Source: Chrysogorgia sp. JL179-B06
Taxonomy: Eukaryota; Cnidaria; Anthozoa; Scleralcyonacea; Chrysogorgiidae
Direction: 5' to 3'
DNA length: 64,000 nucleotides
NCBI GenBank assembly: GCA_035772405.1
Contig: JAYKKM010000250.1
Location: forward strand, 2,004,501 to 2,068,500
Shown: positions 49,532 through 60,975 of the stretch, in pieces
Position numbering within the stretch: position 1 is the first letter of the stretch
Layout of the letters: each line of letters begins with the position of its first letter
The notes under the pieces: model-generated
What the model saw: only the letters and a program-made list of their open reading frames with translations
Database searches by the model: none
Told to the model about the DNA's origin: nothing
Program-made: the position numbers and the translations under genes

Positions 49532-49949
49532 AACTCTAACACATTAATTTTGTTCATTGAAGAAAAATCATGCTTTAACATTGAGAATGAGCTATTGAGG
49601 TTATTCGCCATAAAGATTGTCAGTAAAATTTGAATGCAACAAACACTTCCCATTTAACTTACCATTCATTGAAGGAATGAAAGGATTCTTTTGTATCTGT
49701 TCCTTGTTCAAAGGTGTTAATCTAATAATTTCTGACAAATGTACAAGCATACTGCAGGTTGCACTTGCAGTGTTGCATGTACCAAATTTGTTTGACACCC
49801 TAGAGATTAAAACTTTGTCCCCCACCATCCTTCCACTTGTCAACCTGCCTGCCATAATCAGTACTCCCTTGTAAAGCAATAACATGTACATGTATGCAAA
49901 CAAAATGCAAGAAGTTAAAGAATTTTAAATAACTATAAATTTGATAACT

Positions 49950-50583
49950 TGAGGAAATATATTTCTCATAAAGATCTAATAATCGGTCAAAGCGCCTCAT
50001 TTTTCTTGGTGCATTTCTTCAAACTTTTTCATTCTTTGGTCATTACCTTCTCTTAGATCTTTGTAGAAAGAACTTTTTCCAGGGTATGTGGCACTGAAGA
50101 CCTCTTTCGTTTCAGCTTGCGATCAGAAAGCCCATCTTCTTGATCCTCAGTTTCTTCCGCTCTGTATTGACAACCTTCATATACCCTTTCCTGTTAAAAG
50201 CATTCAGCAATGGGAACAAACTGATGGGTTGTATGCAAATATGGCATCCAATTCCTCATTCCCACTCTTATTATTATGATCAACTGTTTTACATATTTTT
50301 GCTTTAAGTTTTTAAATAATTGTAATTAAGTAATTAAGTAAATAAGTAATTGTGATCATGGATTTTCCTTGAAATTTCTTCCCAGATAACTTTTCTTTTT
50401 CTTGGGATTCTTAAACTTTTCTTCACTGGTTTTATACAACTGTAGCAGCTGTAATACTTCTGGTGTGGTCCACTTGTTAGGACTTGCTGTCATATCCCAA
50501 TACAGAAAAAGTCTATAGGCTTTAATAAATTCCAGAACCTTTGGAAAAATGATTAAAAGAACAAAAATCATAAATTGTATCAA
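49950..50583 (-). pseudogene. Myb/SANT-like DNA-binding protein remnant
   Basis: The 50583-50356 segment has NKWTTPEVLQLLQLYKTSEE and NPKKKKSYLG, the start of a Myb/SANT-like trihelix domain as in Harbinger accessory proteins and related host genes. Further left (about 50150-49950), KLKRKRSSVPHTLEKV and ALDRLLDLYEKY resemble the C-terminal end of the same family. Stops interrupt the stretch between. Could be a second Harbinger-type gene or an exon set of a host paralogue. Confidence 0.5.
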
Positions 50584-50754
50584 CTATGGTGCTGAATCAG
50601 TACAATCAGTACCAAAATATGAAGACTGCTAATATTTTTATTAATTTATTAACCATTTGTAATACCAATTATTCTAATTAGCATAAACACACGACCCCAC
50701 AAGCGACAAGCTTTAACTTTTATCGTGTTTAAATAAAAATTTATTGTATTGTAT

Positions 50755-50885
50755 TTATTGTATAGGCACCTAGAGGCGTCTATAGGCTAATAGGTCTCTC
50801 TATAGGTCGCCTATAAAAGCCTATAGGTTTCCTATAAGATCCTATAGGTTGCCTATAGACATGCATATAGGCAGGCCTATATTTA
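50755..50885. repeat. Cluster of CCTATAGG palindromes
   Basis: About ten CTATAGG or CCTATA words occur at 10-20-base spacing, giving overlapping short palindromes. No coding content. Confidence 0.6.
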
Positions 50886-51484
50886 TTTTTGTTAGGGATC
50901 TTCTTACCACTGAAGTTGGATTGACTGACTTGACACTTCTGATGGGTTTTGAAGCAAGTCTAATTCCCTTATATCAATTGTGGGATAGATTTTTTCTGCA
51001 AAGAAGGATAGAATGTTCAATACCTAGCTATAAGTATATATTATTGCACGACAACTGCACCTTAAACTTGCAAAATACCGACCACATTATCGTTCAAAAA
51101 TTGTATAAATTCAAACCATTCAATAAGTTATATTTATCAATACCTAGCTGTATGTGTATTAACTTGCTGATGGTTGAGCTTTTGAAGAGAGGGTTGGGAT
51201 GCCCTAGTTTCAATACAACACAATACAATACAATACAATATAATATTAAATATATATAATTATCAAAACTTTGTGAAACTAGAGTTTCTCAACTCCCTTT
51301 TCACAAGCTCAACCATCAGAATTTATAATTTTAAAAACATAGCGCTGAGTATATATTTGATGATTTGTTGACATGCTTTGTTTTGAGAAAAACCATGCAC
51401 TGAGACAGCACTTTGTCTTGATCGTTTCTTGTCTTACAAGAAACAAACAGCGCTTGGTATCAATGACTCTGGTTATTTACAAAA

Positions 51485-51998
51485 TAATCACGAAACGACT
51501 TTGAGTTGGGGGGCGAAACGACCGGATACATTAAATTCTAGACTATGTTTTTCTTAAAGCCAAATTGGCCAAATTGCTGGGTCCTTTCCCGAATCCCTCC
51601 CACAGCACTAGTTCCTCTAACGAAGTCAATCGTCTAGTTTTCACTATTCTCTCTGATTTGCCATTATCTGACCCCAAGAGATCTGTTCTTGTGAAAGGTC
51701 TCAAGTTTGTTCCCAACTCCAGGCCCATATACTGAATATTTCTTCTGCTGCATGCACCTCAAAGCCTTTTTTCATGATAAGCCCACTTTTAATAACAATA
51801 AGGATATTTTTGAAGAACTCAACCCCACGAAATCGTCTTGGTCTTCATATAAAGCCGATTTTTCCTCCCTTGATCTTTTTGTAAGACAATGCCGCCATGA
51901 CATTGATAAATTGCACCCTCTGTGCAGAAAACAAGTTCATAACCTTATCAAAGAAGAGCTTATAGGCTTTAAAGTCATTGCAATGCCAGGATGATGTT
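51485..51998 (+). pseudogene. Penelope copy, N-terminal part
   Basis: Collinear with the reverse complement of 11210-11750: frames give LSDPKRSVLVKGLKFVPNSR and then KAFFHDKPTFNNNKDIFEEL up to HNLIKEEL. Frameshifts and a deletion near 51730 are present. It breaks at 51998 (GTTATAAA) and resumes at about 53323. Confidence 0.8.
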
Positions 51999-52113
51999 AT
52001 AAATTGAAAGTCAGTTATCAAATTTAAATCCTGTTTAAAGACTTTTTTTTAATTCATGTAATACGGAATAATTTTTACTTTGTTGTTTCACCTTGTAAAC
52101 GCATTGAGGCTTT

Positions 52114-52148
<35 letters not shown>

Positions 52149-52150
52149 TT
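51999..52150 (+). mobile_element. LINE 3' tail ending in a GATA microsatellite
   Basis: The sequence CACCTTGTAAACGCATTGAG, followed by GATA repeats (52115-52149), looks like a CR1/L2-type 3' end in plus orientation. The same microsatellite is also the 3' end of the minus-strand LINE to its right. Confidence 0.45.
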
Positions 52151-53322
52151 TATTAAAAGGAATACACCTTGCAGCTAAAAGCTGAATTGCGTGCAATTTA
52201 CAATACAATTTAAGTATTAGTTGATAATTATAACATATTAACATGATAATTATAATGTAAATCTATTTACAATTTAGATTAAAAAGTTCAACAGATGAAG
52301 GAATAAAAGTGTTAAAAAATCTGTTAGTATTTGCGGCATAATTAGCAAAAACGCGGGATTGTCTTAAGTTATGTATCTCCTGTTTTGGTGGTAAAAGATG
52401 AGCTAATTTATGATCTGGTTTGTTAATAATTTTACTAAAAAGTTTCTCACACGCTTTCTTGCGTCCAGTACTGAGTTTGTCAATACCTCCAAGGATTAGG
52501 CTGTCGTCGTAGTTTGCATAGGGATAAATAAGAGACATAACTCGCTTTTGAACGCGTTCAATAGCATTGGAGAGGTAGTTTGGTAAACCATAATGATAGA
52601 CTTGACAGCAGTATTCCAGGACTTGCCTGATGCAGGTGCAATAAAAAGTGATTATGTCATGAGCAGGAACTTTTGCACGTTTGAGTGGAAAAATGAGATA
52701 AAATCGTTTGTTCACTTTCTTAATAAGATTAGTTATATGCGCGTTCCATTTTAGGTCGTTGCTTATTGTTAGACCCAGTATTCTAACTTGGGTTACGACT
52801 TCAAATTGATGACAAACCGATGTTACACTTGGTAGAGAAAGATTGGTAGATTTCGTAAAACAGATCCGAAGTTCTTTACACTTGGAAACGTTGAGTTGTA
52901 ATTTATTTGCTGCAGACCAACTTTGAACTTCATTGACAGAATTTTGGATTGTACTTATATTGTGCTTGTTTATAACTTCGGATATAGTGGTGTCGTCAAT
53001 ATATTTCCAATTGTCAACATCTGGGGTTCTAAGATCGTTAATCATTAAAATGAAAAGCCAGGGGGCCCAGTTTAGTGCCCTGAGGTACCCCTGAGGGAAC
53101 TCCAGCCCACTCCGAATAACAATCGTTAGATAATTTAACACGTTGCACTCTGTTCGTCAGGAAGTCAAGAGTCCACTTTTTGAAAAATGATGGAATAGGG
53201 AGTTGAATAATTTTCTCAGCTAAAATACGGTGGTCAATAAGATCGAACGCTTTGCGGTAATCTAACAATACCACTTTGCTTTGCGAAATGCATGGCAATG
53301 CCAAGAACTGTAATTATTATTA
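52151..53322 (-). pseudogene. CR1/L2-like LINE, 5'-truncated, minus strand
   Basis: Motif A LLDYRKAFDLIDH (53270) and motif B SGVPQGTKLGPL (53110) lie in one frame. The next frame has motif C WKYIDDTTI (53000), NVSKCKELRICF, ILGLTISNDLKWNAHI, ILEYCCQVYHYGLP-type and IERVQKRVMSLIY blocks, down to a stop at 52263. It ends in CTAT repeats at the left. A short TTATAAA repeat (51992-51998 and 53323-53329) flanks it together with the opposite tail. One frameshift near 53100, otherwise well kept. Confidence 0.8.
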
Positions 53323-53910
53323 TTATAAAACCTGCAGACAAAGGTGGCGCTGTTGTTGTCTGGAGAGCGGACTTCGTCAACTCAGTGACACCATCTTTTA
53401 TACTAAGTTGAATTCCGATCCCACTCAATCTCACCAAAAATTAGTCAAAACTACAATCAATAATTTCATCCAAGCCAGCGAATTGCCTACCTCTGCATCT
53501 AACCTTATTAATATAAGGTTAGATGCACAGGCAGGCAATTCAACTACCCCCAAAATAACAACCCCCAGAACACCTGTCATATATTTCCCACCTAAAATTC
53601 ATAAACCTAACAATCCTGGCAGGCCGGTTTTCGAGAGTCTAGACAACGTTGTCTCCTTTGGTTAAGAAGCTCGCTATGGGCCTGAAGTTGCCTTCTTATA
53701 TCAAAGATACCTATACATGCCTTGGAAATTTTCGACCAGTTACGTTTCAGTAGTTCTTTTAAATTTATTTTCACCATGGACATCAAGTCCTTATACACCG
53801 TCATTCCCATTGTGATAGCCTTGAAGCTCCGAAGTTTTTCTTTGATCAGCGCACTCAGTTAGAACCCTCAACATGTCGTTTGATGGAGAACATTATCAAC
53901 ATAAATACAT
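53323..53910 (+). pseudogene. Penelope copy, RT part, degenerate
   Basis: Resumes with KPADKGGAVVVW, then LNSDPTQSHQKLVKTTINNF and PPKIHKPNNPGRPV, in broken frames. The end (53700-53900) matches about 10600-10800 in disordered, deleted form. A local fold-back duplication lies at 53480-53541. Confidence 0.75.
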
Positions 53911-55695
53911 CAATCTATTTTTGACACAAAAATAAAAGATGTTAAACAACGTTAGGAGACATTGTCAAATTCGTCACAAGAGCCGAAAATGAGCCGGTTC
54001 TTGGTTTTAGCATGAAACCAGTCAAATGTTGTGTGCCAACCAGTAATACATGCATTAACAGCCTTACTTTGGCTATGGGTGATTATTTACCATCAGACTA
54101 GGAGACAATGTTCAATTTGTTTTATTACGCCTTTGGCTTTGCAAACGCGTATTTTTTAATGTTGTGATAGGTGACATTGATGTGAAAGAACCCTATGGCA
54201 TGGTGTCCTGGCGACGAAAATACACAATTATTTTGCTCTGAATTTGAAATTGGAGTTTATCACTTCAGTTTTGCTTGTTTTAATTAGTTATAAGTTTGTT
54301 ATCATAAACTTAACTTTATTGGACAAGATCTGAGAACAATTTAAGCTTAGAGAAGTGTTGCTTCCAATGTTTTTGATCACTAATTGCACCACAAAATATG
54401 TAGCCCGAATTAGAGCTGTGGCTGATAGATGGATTATTTTTCAGCGTTTCTGACAATCGAATTCTTCTACTAGCCATCGAAAAATGGACAACAGTGAATC
54501 TGCTGTTTATTAACGTCGAGTGTTTTCTCTTTAATTAATTGTCATCATCAGGAGGGAGAGAGAATACATATATACGTGGAAACGTGAAATGTATCCTGTT
54601 CAACATGATCAAATTAATATTTATAGCGGCCATGTATTCTGTTTATTGTATAAAAAATGTCCTATTGTCTAGCAAAATAGCAATAAACTATGATGCTTAG
54701 TCAGCGATAATTGTCACCTGTGTGATCATCATAAATAATTGCACATGGGAGATTATCACTTTTATCAACAATTTAAAAATTAAAAAAGAAACACTATTTA
54801 TATATTAAATTCATATAACTTGCTGCTTTTATTTTTCCATATCAAAAATATTTTGCTAATGGGGCACAACCCCGTCTACCGTTTTGTGTATTACTGAATT
54901 TAAATTATCTTTGTTGATATAAAAATAAAACCATGAGTTATATGTTTGTTTCTCTTGCTCATGATTCGTGTTTTATAAACTGTATTCAATGTCCGGCACT
55001 GATTAAACTATTCAATAAATGTAAGGCGTACAAGTACGGTTCTGTGTCCCAAGGATCAGCTTGCTGTACAGTAACTAGTCTTTCCTGAAATATGACGAAC
55101 ATATCCGGTTCCATTTCGCTTACTGTTTATGGAACAACTACGCCCTCTAAGGGTCATCAACATCTGGAAGTTCTGCCGCAGCACCAACACCGTATGTTCC
55201 AAGGGCTACCTAACATAAAAATAGGTACGCTTAGGCGTACATGTATCTACTGCCTGATGAACGAATGAATGATGAACGAAATGAATGAAACGAATGACGA
55301 ATGAATGATATCTCTAGGATATATGGTAGTATTTTCAAAATTATATACAGTATATTATATACATCACTGGTTAAATGTAATGCTGTGGAAGATATAAAGT
55401 ACTGGAAGGACTTTGTTACAGCATTCTAATTTCTAATTTCTAAGTAATATATAAGATGTACTGTTATACTCAGATACTTTGCAAAACTCCAACACAAAAA
55501 CTGCTGCAGAAGTCTGCAAAATTGTTTAACTGGTAATATACACTGCACATTCTGTTTGGCTGAGAGCAGAGCAATTTCAAGGAAATACAATGCAGAAAAA
55601 ATGAAATAATTGGAAAAGCACTGAAACTCTTTCTTTGTCATATGATTCCTAAACATCACTTTCTGCAAAATGTTTTCATGTGTATATTATTAATT

Positions 55696-55760
55696 GGTAA
55701 TAACACTGGTAATAACACTGTTCATAGCACTGTTAATAGTACTGTTAATAACACTGTGCA
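55696..55760. repeat. ~15-bp tandem repeat (GGTAATAACACTGTT type)
   Basis: About five degenerate units of (G/T)(G/T)TAATA(A/G)(C/T)ACTG follow one another. Confidence 0.6.
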
Positions 55761-56199
55761 TGTAATTTGGGGTTATACACACTTGTGTATTTTTCCAAAG
55801 AGCTCAAACTGTGCTCACCAGCGCTCAAAATAACAGGGGGCAGTGGTTACTAACCGCTGATTTTCATGATTTGATCGCCAGAAATCAGTCACGGCAGGTA
55901 TGTATGACTGGTCAAATTCTTTTGGTCAAATTATTTATACCTGTGAACCAATTTTTTTTACCTTGTAAATGTTGTTTATATCATTTATGCACAAAGGCAG
56001 TAAACAGCTTTAACAGATTTTTTAAAGGTTTTAAAAGGCCAGTTAGTTTTATTGGTTAAACAAGGAAATAATATAGAATTTATTCATATTATTATATATT
56101 TATTCATATTAATATATTTAGACTTGGCAGACTAACCCTTCGGGCTAGCAAGTTGCACTTGAAACCATGTTCACATACTTATATAAAGTAATAATGCCA

Positions 56200-56410
56200 A
56201 CTTGTCAGAAACATTTCTGAGGATTTGAGCTTGACGATCACCCATGTACAGTATCGTCTGTCTAAGATCCCACATTCTCTACCTGTATATATTAACACAG
56301 TCATGGTGTAGACAGGTGATACACAGACTGTCATCAAGCTCTAATCCTCAGTAATAGTTTCTGATTAGAGATGAGTCACTCTAACGATTGAGCTACTGCG
56401 ACTCAGATGG
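56200..56410 (-). repeat. Inverted-repeat element with tRNA-like head
   Basis: TCTGAGGATTTGAGCTTGA and the complement of ATCAAGCTCTAATCCTCAG form arms. On the minus strand it opens CGCAGTAGCTCAATCGTTAG, an A-box-like tRNA start, but no good B-box was found. It may be a SINE or a fold-back element. Confidence 0.3.
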
Positions 56411-56619
56411 AGGTTACGATTAATATTGGTTCGATTGATAGAGTATGCATACTGTCGATGCACCAGTCACTGTATATCAGTCTCACCCAAGCATTGCTAA
56501 TTATATTGACTGCCACATGCTGTACTAATCTCTACAGCATCACAGGACACTTTTGGTCAGTCTCAGTCTTTTTGTAAAAGCATACAATACAATACAGTCT
56601 TGATTTTAACTTATACATG

Positions 56620-56717
56620 AAGTTTGGATCTATATGGCATTGAAACAAACATTTCTTTAGTTCATCTAGCTCCAAGTTTGGATATGGCATTGAAACAAAC
56701 ATCTCTTAATTCATCTA
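56620..56717. repeat. Direct duplication of ~45 bp
   Basis: AAGTTTGGATCTATATGGCA… (56620) and AAGTTTGGATATGGCATTGA… (56674) share GGCATTGAAACAAACAT and TTCATCTA blocks. Confidence 0.6.
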
Positions 56718-57799
56718 AATCACTGTTTTTAAGCCATACGACCACAACCAATATTTAGAAATGCCCTTTCAAAAAGATTAATTCATTTTCAAGTGACTAC
56801 AAAGTCTGAAAGAAACCACGAACGTTTAGAAATACAAACCAGGTTGCTCTAAAATCTCTTTAAATATAATGTCGAAGGTTTATATTGTGCGTTCTTGTTG
56901 ATAGTTATCAAGTTAAATGGGGTTTTAAAATAAAACGAAGCAATTGTATATGATGAACTTTCCGTTAATTTGACCATTTTACTATTAAACTGTCAACAGA
57001 TACAAATAGCGGAAGTAGTTACCGAACTTACCGACACTTGACAGCTGCGAAATTGCCGTGACTCTTAGTAATTCGTAATTCATTTGCGCTTTTAAAAACG
57101 TTTGGTGTTCATAACTGACCAATTTTCGCTCGGGGTGTTCTTGGTATTCGTGTCAAGATTACTGACATGGAATTCTCAACTGATAGTGAATAGACCGCCA
57201 TTTTGAATTTATTGCGATTATGATTTTGCGAGATATTACTATCGGCTTTCACTCGTAGGTTGACGTTAACATCATCGGGTAGCAATCGTTCATATTCGTT
57301 CCATTTTCCTGTGTTTTGATAGGCTCCGAATTAAGGCATTCTTTTGTTAACTTAACTTAACATTACATTACATTACACGCACGACAGCAAAGTATCTACT
57401 AGCGCATGCGCAGTAGATACAAAAAGGGTAAATAAGTTGCAAAATACATAAGACAGCAGTACCTTAAAAACTGAAAACATTTTTGACTGTAAAATATATT
57501 AAATAAAATTATTTATAGTTGTATATATTAGTGATAGAAAACCCAAGTACACACTAAAAAAACAATGGATTGGCATATTCAATTCGATCTGAGAATGCAA
57601 AGTATCTATATGGATCAGAGAGCCCACTGTAGTATTTGCATAATTATCGTAATCAGAATAACTTATGCAAATATAGCATGTGGTTTGTAGGAGTGTCCAT
57701 GAATGTATTAAGTTTTGGGTAGTGTATGAATAAATGTGGTCTTTTGTGTGTGCATATTGTGAGCGATGAGGATCAATATTTAACAAGACTCAGTCAGCG

Positions 57800-58610
57800 A
57801 TGACTAACTCATTTCTACCATTTATCATTGGGGATAATCCTACATATATTAGAAGTTGCTGGGATGAGTGGTTAGATCGCTTCGAGAATTTTCTGGCGCA
57901 TAGGTTATCAAAGGTGCAACAAGGAAACCAGCGATACTTCTTCATTTTGTGGAGGAAGTTCACAACATCTTTTGCATGCTTGAAGATACAGGGGAAGCAA
58001 AGGACTACGCAGTTGTGAAAAAAAAAAGCTGGCGGATCACTTCAATATGAACGTTACATATTTCGTCACACGCAACAAAATCAAGGTGAAACACTTGATC
58101 GTATCACACAATGGTGAAACAACTCGCTACGAAATGTGATTTTGCCAACACATCAACAGAAATAAAGTTGCAAATTATACTGCAATGTACATTGTCGCGA
58201 CTCCGAAGAAGGGCATTACACAATCATAACCTCACTCAATCAAGGAAGGGCTATGGAGATTTCGGAAACTCGTGCTTTGGGAATGGAAGAAACTCAAGAG
58301 CATCTGGAAAGAACAAATCTGGTGGACAACCAATGCAGCAGGTCATCAAAGAAAGGCAGAGTTCAACAAAAAGAATAGAAAACAACTTATGACTGTGGTG
58401 GAACGTTCCCATATCCTAAAGAAAAACCTTGCCCAGCTCAAGGCAAGACCTGTTGAGCGTGTAACAAGCCAAATCACTTCGCAAAATACTGCAAACCATG
58501 TCCAAACAACTTCAAAACCGGAGACGCGACACAAGACAATTGCTCTGTCAACCAAAGCTGATTTCCACAGGGGGGCGTGTAAAAAGAAATTCCATAAGTA
58601 TAATATTTAA
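57800..58610 (+). pseudogene. Gypsy-type retrotransposon gag remnant
   Basis: WDEWLDRFENFL near the start, then after frameshifts KQLATKCDFANTSTEIKLQI and SRLRRRALHNHNLT (the Gag capsid-like region of invertebrate Gypsy elements), and around 58390-58500 a Cys-rich segment with KEKPCPAQGKTC and NKPNHFAKYC-like zinc knuckles. At least three frame breaks. No protease or RT and no LTRs are visible. Confidence 0.6.
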
Positions 58611-58639
58611 GTATAGTGTCAAAATAGTACAATATTTAA

Positions 58640-60240
58640 AGTTATCTACAAAATATGAGGTATAGTGTCAAAATAGGAAATATATAATTAATGAGTAATC
58701 TATTTACATTAATCAATTTAATATTTTCACGATTGAAAAATGTGAGTAGCAATTTTCTTTTGGAAACATGAAAGGGATTTGCTCTCCCTGAACTCGTTAG
58801 GAATAGAATTCCATAGATGAGCACTGTCATACATGAAACTATTTTTCATATTATTAGTCATCTCACTTTTATAAGTAAAAAGGTCAGTGAGTGACTCAGG
58901 ACCCATTCTGCTTAAAATTTTAAACATCATTTTTGCTTTTGCCCTTTTTCTGATCAGCTTTAGTGGCTCCCAGTCCAAGGCATGTAAAGCAATAGAATGA
59001 CCTATATCGTTGCTCATGTTTGTGATAATTCGAGCAGCTCTATTTTGTAGTTTTTGGAGTCGTTTTGATTGTGTCTTGCCAAACACATCCCAATCAAGTG
59101 TCTTTTATATTATAAATTGTTCATACTTCACAACAATAATCAAAGTATGGGCGAACAATAGCATTATACATGGAATTAAGTGTATCTTCATCAACAAAAG
59201 GTTTGACACGACGCAGAGCAGAGATTCCTGCTGTTATTTTTTGAAAATATTTTCAGTATTACTCTTCCAAGATAAATTCTGGTCAATTGTTATTCCAAGC
59301 GTTTTGCATTCATAAACTTGTTTAATTGGTTTATTTTCAAAGACAATATTTGGGGGAGCATTTAAAGTACTTTTTATGTTTGGTTTTGAGCCAATCGACA
59401 TAAATTCAGTTTTAGCTACATTTAAGCTAAGTTTATTGGCCATCAACCATTTTGTAAGGTTTTCTAAATCAGAATTTACTGCAATTTCAAGATCAGTTAT
59501 CGAGTCTCCAGAAGCTGTGAGATTTGTGTCATCAGCAAAAAGCCTAGGTTTTGTATTATTAAGACACTGAGGTAGGTCATTGATATATAATAAAAATAAA
59601 AGTGGTCCTAAAATATAACCTTAATATAACCCCATTAATTTGGCACTTCTGGCTTCGATTTGTGAGATATGATTTTAGCAAGGAAAGAGCCTGTCCTTTT
59701 ATTCCATAGAGCTCTTCAATAGAATTTTTCAATAGAATTTGATGATCAACTGTATCAAATGCTTTTTCAAGTCAATGAAAACTATTTGTTTAAATTCACA
59801 TACCAGTGTACAGTCCAGTAATGCTGTAGCTGTAGAGTGAGATTTCCGAAAACCAAATTGGGAATTACTTAGCAGTCCAAATTTAGTTAAATAATTGTAC
59901 AGTTGATCATACAGAATTCGTTCCATGATCTTGCTTATGGCAGGCAAAACTGAAATTGGCCGGTAGTTTCCTGGTATATTTCGATGACCATTTTCCATTC
60001 ATTAGGGAGCAATGGCCTGAATCTGCAATGGGGGCGCAGCTATCTTAATAATTTTACATGAAATCTTATCATCAATGCCAGTGGCTTTATTGTTAGATAA
60101 TCCATGCAAGAGGTGGTAAACATCATTTACGCTAAAAAGTTGGAATGCAGCAAATTCCGATTTAGCTTTTTCGACATATGTCTCAAAATTGTAATTGAAC
60201 ATGTCGATTTTGCTTGTTAAATCAGGTTTGTCCAATACTA
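58640..60240 (-). pseudogene. CR1/Jockey-like LINE, degenerate
   Basis: From the right: LSNNKATGIDDKISCKIIK (60100), IPGNYRPISVLPAISKIMER and SQFGFRKSHSTATALLD (59980-59830), VFIDLKKHLIQ (motif A, damaged), LADDTNLTAS-type text near 59520, NKLSLNVAKTEFMSIGSKPN (59440), LGITIDQNLSWKSN (59290), LQKLQNRAARIITNMSN (59060) and SAHLWNSIPNEFRESKSL (58810). Several shifts and stops. Confidence 0.8.
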
Positions 60241-60369
60241 CGAAAGTATACGGATCGTTATTTTGGTGAAATTTTGTGTACGATCTGTAGAAATGGCATT
60301 TGCTTTCACAAGTCGTAAAAACAATTTACTAATCGTGAATTTTTGTTGAAAGAAAAAATTAGCTCTAGG

Positions 60370-60975
60370 GTATCAGTACCAATGGTACGGATCGTAGGAA
60401 TGGTGACATTTCGTAAAAAGGTATTCATGATCCGTGGACACTCTACGTTGGTGGTAGGTATCCGTACGGATGGTGCGAATGGTTACGAATCGTAAAATCT
60501 GTTTACGATCAGTGAACACTCTGCCTTGTTGTTAGGTAGGCCACCCAAAAATTTTGTCAATCCATAGGCATGGTAAAGATGTTAACGAATCGTAAAATGT
60601 GTTTACGATCCGTGAACACTCTGCCTTGGTGTTAGGTAGGCCTCCCAAAATTTTGGCGATCCGTACGGATGGTAAAGATGCTAACGAATCGTAAAATGTG
60701 TTTACGATCCGTGAACACTCTGCCTTGGTGTTAGGAGGCCACCCAAAAATTTTGTCGATCCATACACATTTACGATCCGTGAGCTCCACTCTGCGTTGGT
60801 GTTAGGCAGGCCACCCAAAAATTTTGTCAATCCGTACGGATGGTAATGATGCTAACGAATCGTAAAATGTGTTTACATCTGTAAACACTCTGCCTTGCGA
60901 GATAAGAACCTGGGTACGAGGTTGGCCGTTAGGTAAGGCTCCCGAACATTTTGTCGATCCGTACGTTTCGTGAAC
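60370..60975. repeat. ~100-bp tandem repeat (satellite-like), about six units
   Basis: Units begin with CCACCCAAAAATTTTGTC at about 60541, 60641, 60739, 60811 (shortened) and 60937. Each contains GATCCGTACGGATGGTAA, TAACGAATCGTAAAATGTGT and GAACACTCTGCCTTGGTGTT. Frames running through it are by-products of the repeat. Confidence 0.8.

Larger units (their letters stand above)
53911..57798. other. Long stretch without recognisable genes
   Basis: AT-rich sequence. It contains short tandem repeats (55696-55760), a 45-bp direct duplication (56620-56717) and a tRNA-like inverted-repeat region (56200-56410), listed separately. No convincing protein frame. Confidence 0.45.
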
